From B3-G11 sp036985855 (GTDB lineage Bacteria; Actinomycetota; Acidimicrobiia; Spongiisociales; UBA5794): DNA of 64,000 nt. The translations under genes were made by a program, and so were the position numbers. The notes beneath the pieces were generated by a model that saw nothing but the letters and a program-made list of their open reading frames with translations, searched no databases and was not told where the DNA came from. Location: assembly GCA_036985855.1 (NCBI GenBank), contig BTQL01000002.1, positions 35,836 through 99,835 on the forward strand. The letters are read 5' to 3'. Shown in pieces: positions 33,207 to 41,614 of the stretch (positions are counted from its first letter, which is position 1; each line of letters opens with the position of its first letter).

Positions 33207-34307
33207 ATGCGCTCAAAGCTCAAGCGTCGAGGTTCGATCCTCGCACTGCTGCTTGTTTTCGCTCTCGTCGCCGCTGCATGCAGCAGCGACGATGACAGCA
33301 CCGACACGACCGGAGCCGGTGGTGGCGGAGATACGACGACAACCACAACCGAGGCTCCGATGGCCGGTGAAGGTATCGGGGTCGGCCTGGCCTATGACAT
33401 CGGAGGCCGCGGCGACAAGTCGTTCAACGACTCCGCTGCTGCTGGTCTCGACAAGGCTGTCGGTGATCTCGGTGTTGCGTCAACGGAACTCGAGCCGTCG
33501 GCCGGTGGCGAGAACCGCGAGGAGAACCTGCGTCTTCTCGCTGAAGCAGGCAATGACCTGATCTTCGGCATCGGTTTTGCGTACGGTGATGCGATGCTCG
33601 CTACGGCAACTGACTTCGGTGACACCAACTTCGCAATCGTCGACAGTGTTGTCGACGCTCCGAATGTTGCGTCACTTGTCTTCGCAGAGCATGAAGGTTC
33701 CGCCCTTGTTGGCGCCGCTGCTGCACTCAAGACGCAGACCAACAAGGTCGGCTTCATCGGAGGTGTGGCTGGTCTTGGACTCATCGAGAAGTTCCAGGCC
33801 GGTTTCGAGTTCGGCGTCGCACAGATCAATCCTGACATCGAGGTCCTGGTTACCTACCTGACCGAGTTCCCCGACTTTTCAGGGTTCAACGACCCGGCCG
33901 CAGGCAAGGAAGCCGCCCTCGCGATGTATGAGGATGGCGCGGACGTGGTTTACCACGCTGCAGGTGGATCCGGTGCCGGCCTCTTCGAGGCTGCCAAGGA
34001 GACGTCTGAGGGTTCGGGAACCAAGGTCTGGGCGATCGGAGTTGACTCCGATCAGTATGAGACTGCAGGCGCGGAAGTACAGGAGTACATCCTTACCTCC
34101 ATGCTCAAGCGTGTCGATGTCGCTGTCTTTTCAACGATCAACAATTTCGTCACCGGTGGACAGCAGTCGGGTGTCGTGCTGTTCGACCTGTCGGCTGATG
34201 GTGTCGGTTTCTCCACCTCCGGTGGATTCGTCGACGACATCAAGGGTCAGCTCGATGCTCTTCGCGAGCAGATCATCAAGGGCGAAGTCACGGTTCCGAC
34301 CGAGTAG
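33207..34307 (+). CDS. BMP-family ABC transporter substrate-binding lipoprotein
   Basis: This 366-residue lipoprotein (lipobox VAAACSS, then Asp/Thr-rich stalk) belongs to the BMP/PnrA family that binds purine nucleosides or similar ligands. LAYDIGGRGDKSFNDSAAAGL is the family N-terminal signature; VGFIGGVAGLGLIEKFQAGFEFG, VVYHAAGGSGAGLFEAA and WAIGVDSDQYETAG follow. The ATG at 33207 has AAAGGG at 33195-33200. It is the first gene of a complete importer (33207-38303). The ligand is inferred. Confidence 0.92.
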   Translation: MRSKLKRRGSILALLLVFALVAAACSSDDDSTDTTGAGGGGDTTTTTTEAPMAGEGIGVGLAYDIGGRGDKSFNDSAAAGLDKAVGDLGVASTELEPSAGGENREENLRLLAEAGNDLIFGIGFAYGDAMLATATDFGDTNFAIVDSVVDAPNVASLVFAEHEGSALVGAAAALKTQTNKVGFIGGVAGLGLIEKFQAGFEFGVAQINPDIEVLVTYLTEFPDFSGFNDPAAGKEAALAMYEDGADVVYHAAGGSGAGLFEAAKETSEGSGTKVWAIGVDSDQYETAGAEVQEYILTSMLKRVDVAVFSTINNFVTGGQQSGVVLFDLSADGVGFSTSGGFVDDIKGQLDALREQIIKGEVTVPTE

Positions 34308-34327
34308 TTCTCCGTACGACCGAATCT

Positions 34328-34373
34328 GAATACAGTGAAGCCCGAGGCGCTAGCCTCGGGCTTCACTGTATTC
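34328..34373 (+). terminator. Large hairpin between the binding protein and the transporter genes
   Basis: GAATACAGTGAAGCCCGAGG and the matching CCTCGGGCTTCACTGTATTC form a perfect inverted repeat, continuing through the central GCGCTAGC region, so the stem is over 20 base pairs. There is no T-run. It lies between the abundant binding protein and the ATPase, a place where RNA stabilisers or attenuators set unequal expression. Confidence 0.7.
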
Positions 34374-34405
34374 GAGACGATGTCGACGAGAAGAGGAGCC
34401 GGCCG

Positions 34406-35935
34406 GTGAGCGGGGCTGAACACGCGGTCGAACTCGTTGACATCACCAAGATGTTTCCAGGCGTTCTCGCAAACGACGAGGTCGACCTCACTGTCGGCCT
34501 CGCCGAGATTCATGCTGTCGTTGGTGAGAATGGTGCGGGTAAGTCCACGCTCATGAAGATCCTCTACGGGATGCAGGTGCCCGACAGTGGAGCGATCAAG
34601 ATCCGTGGCCACGAGATAGTCTTGCGAAGCCCGAAGGACGCAATCGCGCAGGGGATCGGAATGGTTCACCAGCATTTCATGCTGGCAGACAACCTCACCG
34701 TTCTGGAGAACATCATCCTCGGATCTGAACCGACTCGTGGACCGGCGATCGATTTTCGCTCCGCGAGAGCGAGAATCCAATCTCTCTCAGACAAGTACGG
34801 GATGGGGCTCAATCCGGAGGTTCTCGTCGAGGGGCTGACGATCGGTCAGCGTCAGCGTGTGGAGATCATGAAGGTCCTTTACCGCGGGGCGTCGATCTTG
34901 ATTCTGGATGAACCGACGGCTGTTCTGGTTCCCCAAGAGGTGGACGAGCTGTTCGATTCGCTGCGAGAGCTCCAGTCCGAGGGTGTGACGATCGTGTTCA
35001 TCTCCCACAAACTCGATGAAGTACTTTCGATATCTGACGGCATCACCGTGATGCGCGCTGGTCGCACGGTCGCGGCAGTGAAGCCGGCCGATGTGACGGC
35101 CCACGAGCTTGCTGAGTTGATGGTCGGGTCCGATCTTCCAACACCGAGCACTACCGCGTCCTCAGTGACAGACGTTGTCGAATTGAGAATCGACGGCTTG
35201 ACGAGTCTCCACTCCGACGGCCGTCCGGCGATCGAAGACATCACGTTCGACATTCACAGGGGAGAGATCATCGGTATCGCTGGTGTTGAGGGGAACGGAC
35301 AAGCCGAGCTCGTCGACGCGATTCTTGGCGTGCGCGATACAAGCTCCGGCACGGTGACTCTCGCAGGGAAAGATCTGTCGCGGTTTCACACGAAGCGGAG
35401 ACGGAGCGCGGGAATCGGGATCATCCCAGAGGACAGGCACAGACAGGGTCTGCTCCTTGATTCGCCCCTCTGGGAGAACGTCATGTTGGGCCACCAGAAC
35501 AAAAAGCCCTTCGCGAAGGGTCCGTGGATCGACAAAGCAGGCGGCCGCGAGATCACGGTTGAGGTCGTCGAGCGTTTCGACGTTCGAACACCGAGCGTTG
35601 ACGTGAACGCTGTCGCCCTTTCCGGGGGAAACCAGCAGAAACTCATTGTCGGTAAAGAGATGATCCTCAAGCCTTCCGTGCTGATCGCTGCCCATCCGAC
35701 GCGCGGAATCGATGTTGGTGCACAGGCTGCGATCTGGGATGAGCTGCGTGAGGCTCGCAAGGATGGATTGGCCGTCCTACTCATCTCAGCGGATCTCGAG
35801 GAGCTCATCGGACTCTCAGACACGCTTCTGGTGATCTTCGACGGAAGGATCGTGGCGAGGCTCGACCCAGCCGACGTCACTCCCAAGATGCTCGGCTCCT
35901 ACATGACCGGCGTCGCCGTTGAGGAGGCGTCATGA
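34406..35935 (+). CDS. ABC transporter ATPase with two ABC domains (BMP/nucleoside-type importer)
   Basis: This 509-residue protein has two nucleotide-binding domains. Domain 1 has Walker A VGENGAGKSTLMK, signature LTIGQRQRVEI and Walker B LILDEPTAVL; domain 2 has a degenerate Walker A (IAGVEGNGQAELVD), signature LSGGNQQKLIVGKEM and AAHPTRGIDVGAQA. This asymmetry is typical of sugar and nucleoside importers of the RbsA/NupA kind. It starts at a GTG and overlaps the next permease by four bases. Confidence 0.93.
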   Translation: MSGAEHAVELVDITKMFPGVLANDEVDLTVGLAEIHAVVGENGAGKSTLMKILYGMQVPDSGAIKIRGHEIVLRSPKDAIAQGIGMVHQHFMLADNLTVLENIILGSEPTRGPAIDFRSARARIQSLSDKYGMGLNPEVLVEGLTIGQRQRVEIMKVLYRGASILILDEPTAVLVPQEVDELFDSLRELQSEGVTIVFISHKLDEVLSISDGITVMRAGRTVAAVKPADVTAHELAELMVGSDLPTPSTTASSVTDVVELRIDGLTSLHSDGRPAIEDITFDIHRGEIIGIAGVEGNGQAELVDAILGVRDTSSGTVTLAGKDLSRFHTKRRRSAGIGIIPEDRHRQGLLLDSPLWENVMLGHQNKKPFAKGPWIDKAGGREITVEVVERFDVRTPSVDVNAVALSGGNQQKLIVGKEMILKPSVLIAAHPTRGIDVGAQAAIWDELREARKDGLAVLLISADLEELIGLSDTLLVIFDGRIVARLDPADVTPKMLGSYMTGVAVEEAS

Positions 35936-37050
35936 TCAGGAAGATCGGTCTTGCTCTTCTTGCCCCCGTTCTCGCCCTCGTTTTCGCCGTCGCGGTTGCT
36001 GCTCTTGCCCTTCTCGCGGTTGGCGTCAACCCTCTCGAGGCATTCAGTCTCATGTGGGGTTTCGCTTCAACATCCACATCGGTTGCTTCGATCATCAACC
36101 GTTCTATCCCCCTGTATATATCCGCTGTGGCAGTTGCTATCGGCTTCCAGATGAAGTTGTTCAACATCGGCGTCGAAGGCCAGTACCTCGTTGCAGCGCT
36201 GTTCGCCGGATGGGTCGGGGGAAGCATCACCCTCTGGGCACCGCTGCACGTCTTTGTCGTCATCCTCGTCGCCGTGGCGGTTGGCGCGTTGTGGGCCGGC
36301 ATTTCTGGCATTCTGAAGGTCACGAGAGGTGTGAACGAGGTCGTCTCCACGATCATGCTGAACTTCATCGGATTCTCGGTTGTCGGTTTCTTTCTCGGAA
36401 ACTTCTTCTCTGTCGACACCGGGGCGCTGAATCAATCGACACCGCTCCTGCCCGAGTCCGGTCAGCTCCCCGGTTTCAACTGGATCTTCACGCTTCTCGG
36501 GTTCTCCGAGCCGCGCGGTACCGAACTGCAAGGGTTCTTGTTCATCGCGATCTTGGTTGGTGTCGCATACCACTTGCTGGTCTGGAAGACGAGGTTCGGT
36601 TTCGAGCTCCGAGCCTCAGGCATGAACCCTGGTGCCGCGCGGATGGCAGGGGTGAACCCGAAGAAGATGATCTTCTACACGATGCTCTTCTCCGGCGGTA
36701 TTGCAGGGATGGTTGGACTGTCCACGATGTTTGGCAAGCTCCATGCTTACACCCAGGACTTCCCGCGCGGCCTTGGTTTCACCGGCATCGCCGTGGCGCT
36801 GCTTGGCCGAAATAGCGCGGTGGGCATGGCGCTCGGGGCACTGCTGTTCGGCTTCATGGATCGCTCGGCTCTGGTACTCGATCTCAACGATATTCCCAAG
36901 GAAGTCGTTCAGATCATTCAGGGCGTCGTCGTGCTCGCCGTGGTCATCGCCTACGAAGTCGTAGCGAGGTTCATCAAGAACCGTGAGATCAAGACTGCAA
37001 GCGAGGCAACCAGGATCACCTCCCCGGGTCCGCAAGAGGCAACAGCATGA
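35932..37050 (+). CDS. ABC transporter permease (nucleoside-type importer)
   Basis: This 372-residue membrane protein has about eight to ten helices and belongs to the BPD_transp_2 family. KLFNIGVEGQYLVAALFAG and RGVNEVVSTIMLNFIGFS are family segments, with ELRASGMNPGAARMAGVNPKK (the cytoplasmic coupling loop) between the later helices. It pairs with the permease at 37047 and the ATPase at 34406; starts and stops overlap by four bases on both sides. Confidence 0.92.
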   Translation: MIRKIGLALLAPVLALVFAVAVAALALLAVGVNPLEAFSLMWGFASTSTSVASIINRSIPLYISAVAVAIGFQMKLFNIGVEGQYLVAALFAGWVGGSITLWAPLHVFVVILVAVAVGALWAGISGILKVTRGVNEVVSTIMLNFIGFSVVGFFLGNFFSVDTGALNQSTPLLPESGQLPGFNWIFTLLGFSEPRGTELQGFLFIAILVGVAYHLLVWKTRFGFELRASGMNPGAARMAGVNPKKMIFYTMLFSGGIAGMVGLSTMFGKLHAYTQDFPRGLGFTGIAVALLGRNSAVGMALGALLFGFMDRSALVLDLNDIPKEVVQIIQGVVVLAVVIAYEVVARFIKNREIKTASEATRITSPGPQEATA

Positions 37051-38303
37051 GCACCGAGACGATCGAATTGGCGAACGGCACAGTACAACGCAAGACCAGA
37101 CTGACGCCTGCACGGAAGTATTCCCTGATCCTGGTTGGCGGTCTCTTCGTCCTGTCGGTCGTGCAGCTGCTCGAGGGCACGAATCAGCTGACGGCACCAG
37201 GCACGTGGGGTGCAGCGCTTCGTCTTACGATCCCGATCATGCTCGCCGCCTTGGGCGGGCTGTACTCGGAGCGTTCAGGTGTCATCAACATCGGCCTCGA
37301 AGGCATGATGATCGCAGGCACCTGGTTCGGTGCATGGGCAGGCTGGCAGTACGGACCCTGGGTAGGCGTCGCATTTGGCATCGCAGGTGGTGCGCTGTTC
37401 GGGCTGATCCACGCAATCGCGACCGTGACCTTCGCGGTTGATCAGATCGTCTCTGGCGTAGCCATCAATATCCTCGCCGCGGGGTCGATGCGATTCTTGT
37501 CTTCCGTCATCTTCACGCCCGATACCGGAGGAGGTGCCACCCAGAGTCCCAGGATCCAGGACTTCATCGGAACATTCGATGTGCCCTTGTTGTCTGACTG
37601 GTTCAACGCGCTCGCAGACAAGAGTTGGTTCTTCCTGTCTGATGTGGCCGGGATTCTCGCCGGACTCACTACAAACGTGTCGTGGCTGACTTTCTGGTCA
37701 CTAATGCTGATTCCCGCAACCTGGTGGCTGCTGTGGCGCACCGCTTGGGGTCTGCGACTCCGGTCCGCGGGTGAGAATCCCTGGGCGGCTGAGTCACTCG
37801 GCGTGCGGGTACTTCGCATGAAGTACTGGGGTGTCGTTATCTCAGGCGGGCTTGCCGGAATGGGCGGTGCATATCTCGTCGTCGTCCAGGCTGGGATATA
37901 TCGAGAGGGTATGACAGCAGGACGTGGTTTCATCGGCCTTGGCGCGATGATATTCGGTAACTACAACCCGCTCGGTGTGTTGGCAGGTTCGGGTATCTTC
38001 GGATACTCGGACGCTCTACGACTCCGACAGAACTCGGTCCATGGCATTCTCCTGCTCATCGCCATCGGACTGCTGCTGCTCGGGCTCTATTCACTCATGA
38101 AGAGGAAGTGGGAGCCGGCTGGTCTTCAGGGCGTGTTCGCCCTTCTCTTCTTCATCTGGTGGTTCACGACCGATGATGTCCCAGGCCAGATTGTGACCGC
38201 AACGCCCTACATCATCACGTTGCTCGTCCTGGCCCTCGCAACACAACGTCTCAGGATGCCATCTGCAGACGGCGTCCAGTACCGCAAAGGTGAGGCTCAC
38301 TGA
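37047..38303 (+). CDS. ABC transporter permease (nucleoside-type importer), second subunit
   Basis: This 418-residue membrane protein is the partner permease. Its family core includes LGGLYSERSGVINIGLEGMM, DQIVSGVAINILAAGSM and the coupling loop RSAGENPWAAESLGVRVLRMK, then GGAYLVVVQ and FIGLGAMIFGNYNPLG. It is longer than NupC-type subunits because of an extra C-terminal pair of helices ending in a hydrophilic tail. It is the last gene of the importer operon. Confidence 0.92.
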   Translation: MSTETIELANGTVQRKTRLTPARKYSLILVGGLFVLSVVQLLEGTNQLTAPGTWGAALRLTIPIMLAALGGLYSERSGVINIGLEGMMIAGTWFGAWAGWQYGPWVGVAFGIAGGALFGLIHAIATVTFAVDQIVSGVAINILAAGSMRFLSSVIFTPDTGGGATQSPRIQDFIGTFDVPLLSDWFNALADKSWFFLSDVAGILAGLTTNVSWLTFWSLMLIPATWWLLWRTAWGLRLRSAGENPWAAESLGVRVLRMKYWGVVISGGLAGMGGAYLVVVQAGIYREGMTAGRGFIGLGAMIFGNYNPLGVLAGSGIFGYSDALRLRQNSVHGILLLIAIGLLLLGLYSLMKRKWEPAGLQGVFALLFFIWWFTTDDVPGQIVTATPYIITLLVLALATQRLRMPSADGVQYRKGEAH

Positions 38304-38372
38304 GGGGGCCGCGTCCGCGAACCGCTTCGCTTGCGGTTTGACACCCGCGCCGGCATGTTTCGTCCCATGTCG

Positions 38373-39056
38373 TCAGTCGTTCCCGGCGTACCTCATCTCG
38401 CGTTTGAATTTTGCCCAGTCTGAGGACTTGGTCGACCAAGCTGCATCCGTGATGATCTGGGCTACGCCAAGAACGATGAGGACAACTGACACCCAGGTGG
38501 GGATCGTCGTTATCAACAATGCCGGGGGGAGGAGCAGGAACGGGATCGCCTTGGTGACGAGGGCGCCCGATGCATGCATCCAGGCTCGGGATCGGGGAGT
38601 TGCCCGCAGATATGTCGCATAGTCGGTCTTGACCCCTGGCTGGGGTCTGCCTCCACCGATGAACCATGCAGAGAAGCGGATACCCCCAACGAAACCCGCG
38701 ACGAGATGCCCAAGTCCGTGGGTCGTCATGATCAGCACGCCGGTTCCAGCGAGAAAGACGAATCCGCTCCATGACGTGATGAGCGCCGAAGATGAGATCA
38801 GGGACAACCCGACCAGCGTGCCGACCACAGCAAGCATGGTCCCGATCCAGATGGGGACCACGAGCCATGCCCACGCCGCGAACCCCGCCTTGTCGATTGC
38901 TCCGATGCGGTCCGCGAATTGGTCGATCAGCGCGGGTTCACGCTTGACGGCAGCCACGGCCCTCCAGAACCCGGTCTTCTTGAGATCAGGAGTGCCGCCG
39001 AACGCGATCTCAACCTCAGCAGTGTTGAGGACGGTATCGATCTCCGTGGGAGTCAC
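38373..39056 (-). CDS. Multi-pass membrane protein with HGLGH motif (degenerate M50-like)
   Basis: This 227-residue protein has a soluble N-terminus of about 65 residues and five or so helices. In the third helix THGLGHLVAGFVGG recalls the HExxH helix of site-2 proteases, but Glu is replaced by Leu/Gly, and the later SRAWMHASGALVTKAIPF resembles the second conserved region of M50 proteins. With the catalytic Glu missing, proteolysis is unlikely. It could be a pseudo-protease or a family that only shares the fold. No conserved neighbour helps. Confidence 0.55.
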   Translation of the reverse strand: MTPTEIDTVLNTAEVEIAFGGTPDLKKTGFWRAVAAVKREPALIDQFADRIGAIDKAGFAAWAWLVVPIWIGTMLAVVGTLVGLSLISSSALITSWSGFVFLAGTGVLIMTTHGLGHLVAGFVGGIRFSAWFIGGGRPQPGVKTDYATYLRATPRSRAWMHASGALVTKAIPFLLLPPALLITTIPTWVSVVLIVLGVAQIITDAAWSTKSSDWAKFKREMRYAGND

Positions 39057-39087
39057 ACCATGAACCTACTACGAGCGCGGATCGTCT

Positions 39088-39141
39088 TCGTTCTGTGGGC
39101 TCACGACCGGACTCACTCCGGTCCAGAACCCTGGGTTCGCG
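39088..39141. repeat. Dispersed palindromic repeat, copy E
   Basis: CGTTCTGTGGGCTCACGACC, a spacer, then CTCCGGTCCAGAACCCTGGG and TTCGCGG. It lies between two leftward genes, in the same orientation as copies C and D, and differs from them at a few positions mostly in the right arm. Confidence 0.8.
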
Positions 39142-39149
39142 GTTTGGGG

Positions 39150-40100
39150 CTACTTCTCGATGCCGAAGAAGCGGACTCCCTGGAGTGCGAGTTCATCGAA
39201 TGGTGGTTTCTCTCCGACAGGTTCGGCCGGATGGGTGGTGGTGACCTCGATGCGCAGCGTGATCGTCTCGAGGCTTGCGATCTTCACCGTTTGTGGCTCG
39301 TTCGAGTTGGCGAGTCGGCCGCTTATGGGCACGTTCAGGTCGTTGACTGTGATCGTGTAACCCTGGATCTTGTAATTCTGTTTGAACTTTTCGAGGTTCG
39401 TCACGTTCTGCAGTTCGATCTCTCTGATCTGTACAGGCGGCGCGAACGTGAATTCGATCCACGCTCCCACGCCGCGCTGGCTGTCGTCGTTCCATCGAGT
39501 GTCCGGATTGCCGTCGAGCAGATTCTCGGGTCCGAACGAGTCTGCAACTTGTGAACTCGCAGTAACCGAGGTCGGGAAGAGCTCCACAGTGGGAACGAGC
39601 ACGGTCGTCGTTGTCGAGGAAGGTTCGGTGTCCGTTCCTGCCACATCCGCATCTCCGCTTCTGAAAATGTTCATCGTGAGAGCAACGAGTGCTACGAGGA
39701 GGACGACGGCAGCCAGAACGCCAAGCGCTCGCCCTCCAGCAGTGGTACGAGCGGCAGGGACGGGTGCGATCGGCATGGGGTCCTGGCTCAGCCTTGAACC
39801 GCATCGTTCGCAGTGATGGTTGTATACCGGGTTGCGGGCGCCACACGATGGGCAGCTGACGAACTCTTCAGGATCTGATGAAGTCGTCACATGGTCGTGG
39901 TGAACGGCCTGCTCGCCGGTCTGGTGCGATTGTGTCGGCGCCGGTGCCGCGGGACGATCGGCCGGAGGTGGATCGCTGAGCTCGAAAGGCTCGAACATGT
40001 CATCGAACTGATCGCTGCGGTCATCACCCTGCATTTCGGGTCCTCGTCTCCGCTCTTCGTCGAGCGGTGTCTCCTGGCTGTATCCGGGGTATTGTGCCAC
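39150..40100 (-). CDS. Zinc-ribbon membrane protein with extracellular discoidin-like domain
   Basis: This 316-residue protein has an acidic/proline N-terminus, a zinc ribbon (FVSCPSCGARNPVYNH then CERCGSRL; two C-x2-C pairs), one transmembrane helix (about residues 145-166) and an outer domain of about 140 residues with SFGPENLLDGNPDTRWNDD and GAWIEFTFAPPVQIREIEL, the signature of F5/8 type C (discoidin) carbohydrate- or protein-binding folds. The arrangement cytosolic zinc ribbon - helix - external binding domain occurs in actinobacteria, sometimes with serine/threonine kinases; none is adjacent here. Confidence 0.75.
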   Translation of the reverse strand: MAQYPGYSQETPLDEERRRGPEMQGDDRSDQFDDMFEPFELSDPPPADRPAAPAPTQSHQTGEQAVHHDHVTTSSDPEEFVSCPSCGARNPVYNHHCERCGSRLSQDPMPIAPVPAARTTAGGRALGVLAAVVLLVALVALTMNIFRSGDADVAGTDTEPSSTTTTVLVPTVELFPTSVTASSQVADSFGPENLLDGNPDTRWNDDSQRGVGAWIEFTFAPPVQIREIELQNVTNLEKFKQNYKIQGYTITVNDLNVPISGRLANSNEPQTVKIASLETITLRIEVTTTHPAEPVGEKPPFDELALQGVRFFGIEK

Positions 40101-40102
40101 GA

Positions 40103-40222
40103 ATGATGTTCTTCGCGTCGATACGAGTCGCTGAACCTTGGACGCCGTTCTCTGTGGTGGCCATGGCCGTCCTCGCGATCACCGTAGTGACCGTGGTGGT
40201 CATTCTCGTTCGTCGGTCGTGA
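40103..40222 (+). CDS. Possible small membrane peptide (39 codons)
   Basis: Two adjacent ATGs (40103, 40106) open a short frame with a soluble start (FFASIRVAEPWTPF), one helix (VVAMAVLAITVVTVVVILV) and an RRS end, closed by TGA at 40222. It fills the space between the leftward zinc-ribbon gene and radA. The ribosome site is weak (GGGG ten or so bases upstream), so this is tentative; similar small helices with a basic end are common in actinobacteria. Confidence 0.35.
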   Translation: MMFFASIRVAEPWTPFSVVAMAVLAITVVTVVVILVRRS

Positions 40223-40253
40223 TCTGTCACACCGGCGGTCTACCTTTGCTGCC

Positions 40254-41603
40254 ATGAACGGTAGTGCAAAAACCGAAAAACTGACCTATGCCTGTCAACA
40301 GTGTCGTTACCGGTCGACGAGATGGATGGGTTTTTGTCCCCAGTGCCGGGCACAAGAGGCACTCAGTGAGGAGATGGTCTCGCCCGCAAGGCGGTCGTCG
40401 ACAGCCATGGCCGTCGTCAGTGCCATGGCACAGCGCTCGAATGTGCGCGACCGCAACCCGATCGGCATCGGCGAGTTCGATCGTGCCCTCGGTGGGGGCA
40501 TCGTTCCCGGGGCGGCGATCCTTGTTGGCGGGGAACCCGGGGTGGGCAAGTCGACCCTGCTGCTTCAGGTGGCAGATCACATCGCTGGGGCCACCGGTAC
40601 GGTGCTGATGGCTACAGCGGAGGAGTCCACCGACCAGGTGCAAATGCGTGCAAGGCGGATCGGAGTGCGCTCAGACGGTGTGTCTCTCGCGTCGCTCAAC
40701 GATGTCGACGACATCATCGGCATGGCGAACGAGCTCAAGCCTTCAGCCGTCATCGTTGATTCGATCCAGACGATCACTTCGTATGAGGTGTCGGGAAGCC
40801 CAGGCGGCATGTCCCAGGTGCGAGAGACCGCGGCTCGTCTCATCGCGTTCGCAAAACGTTCGGGTATCCCGGTGATGCTCGTCGGCCATGTGACGAAAGA
40901 TGGGTCGATTGCCGGTCCGAGGACGCTTGAGCACATGGTCGACGTCGTCTTGTACCTCGAGGGCGAACTCGAGCATGGTCTTCGATTCCTCAGGGGCATC
41001 AAGAACCGCTACGGCTCTGTGAATGAAGTCGGTGTGTTCGAAATGACCCAGGGCGGACTCAAGGAGGTATCCGACCCGAGCGGCCTCATGGTCGCCCACA
41101 GGAACGAGTCCGCCCCAGGGACCGTTCTGTTTCCGACACTTGAGGGCAAGCGCCCGCTGGTCATCGAGATCCAGGCACTCGTAGTTCCGTCCGGCGCGCC
41201 TCAACCGCGTCGGGCAGTGAACGGTCTCCCTGCTGCTCGCGTCCATCAGATCCTGGGCGTGCTCGAGCGTCATCTGGCGATTCCTCTTCGACAGCACGAG
41301 GTGTATGTGAGCGTGATGGGTGGGATCAAGGTCAGCGAACCTGCGGCGGATCTACCAACTGCCCTTGCGATCGTATCTGCCTACTTCAAGCTGGCGCTGC
41401 ATCGAACGGCAGCATGGGGAGAACTTGGCCTCACGGGTGATGTTCGTCCGGTGGCTCGTCCGAACGTCCGACGCGCTGAGGTTGAGCGTATCGGCGCCGG
41501 GCCGGTCATTTACCCTGACGGAAGCATCCGACGTTTGATGGGAGCGATCTCTGCCGCTGGTCTGCTCGATGAGCAGCGTGGCGAAGCGGGTGGCAGCGAC
41601 TAG
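40254..41603 (+). CDS. radA: DNA repair protein RadA
   Basis: This 449-residue RecA-like branch-migration helicase acts in recombination. It has an N-terminal zinc finger (YACQQCRYRSTRWMGFCPQC), Walker A GGEPGVGKSTLLLQV, the RadA-specific KNRYGSVNEVGVFEM and a C-terminal Lon-like domain (YVSVMGGIKVSEPAADLP, LGLTGDVRPV). It lies directly before disA (12 bases apart), the usual partner in Gram-positive bacteria; in Bacillus RadA controls DisA activity. Confidence 0.96.
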   Translation: MNGSAKTEKLTYACQQCRYRSTRWMGFCPQCRAQEALSEEMVSPARRSSTAMAVVSAMAQRSNVRDRNPIGIGEFDRALGGGIVPGAAILVGGEPGVGKSTLLLQVADHIAGATGTVLMATAEESTDQVQMRARRIGVRSDGVSLASLNDVDDIIGMANELKPSAVIVDSIQTITSYEVSGSPGGMSQVRETAARLIAFAKRSGIPVMLVGHVTKDGSIAGPRTLEHMVDVVLYLEGELEHGLRFLRGIKNRYGSVNEVGVFEMTQGGLKEVSDPSGLMVAHRNESAPGTVLFPTLEGKRPLVIEIQALVVPSGAPQPRRAVNGLPAARVHQILGVLERHLAIPLRQHEVYVSVMGGIKVSEPAADLPTALAIVSAYFKLALHRTAAWGELGLTGDVRPVARPNVRRAEVERIGAGPVIYPDGSIRRLMGAISAAGLLDEQRGEAGGSD

Positions 41604-41614
41604 CCTGCTGGCTG

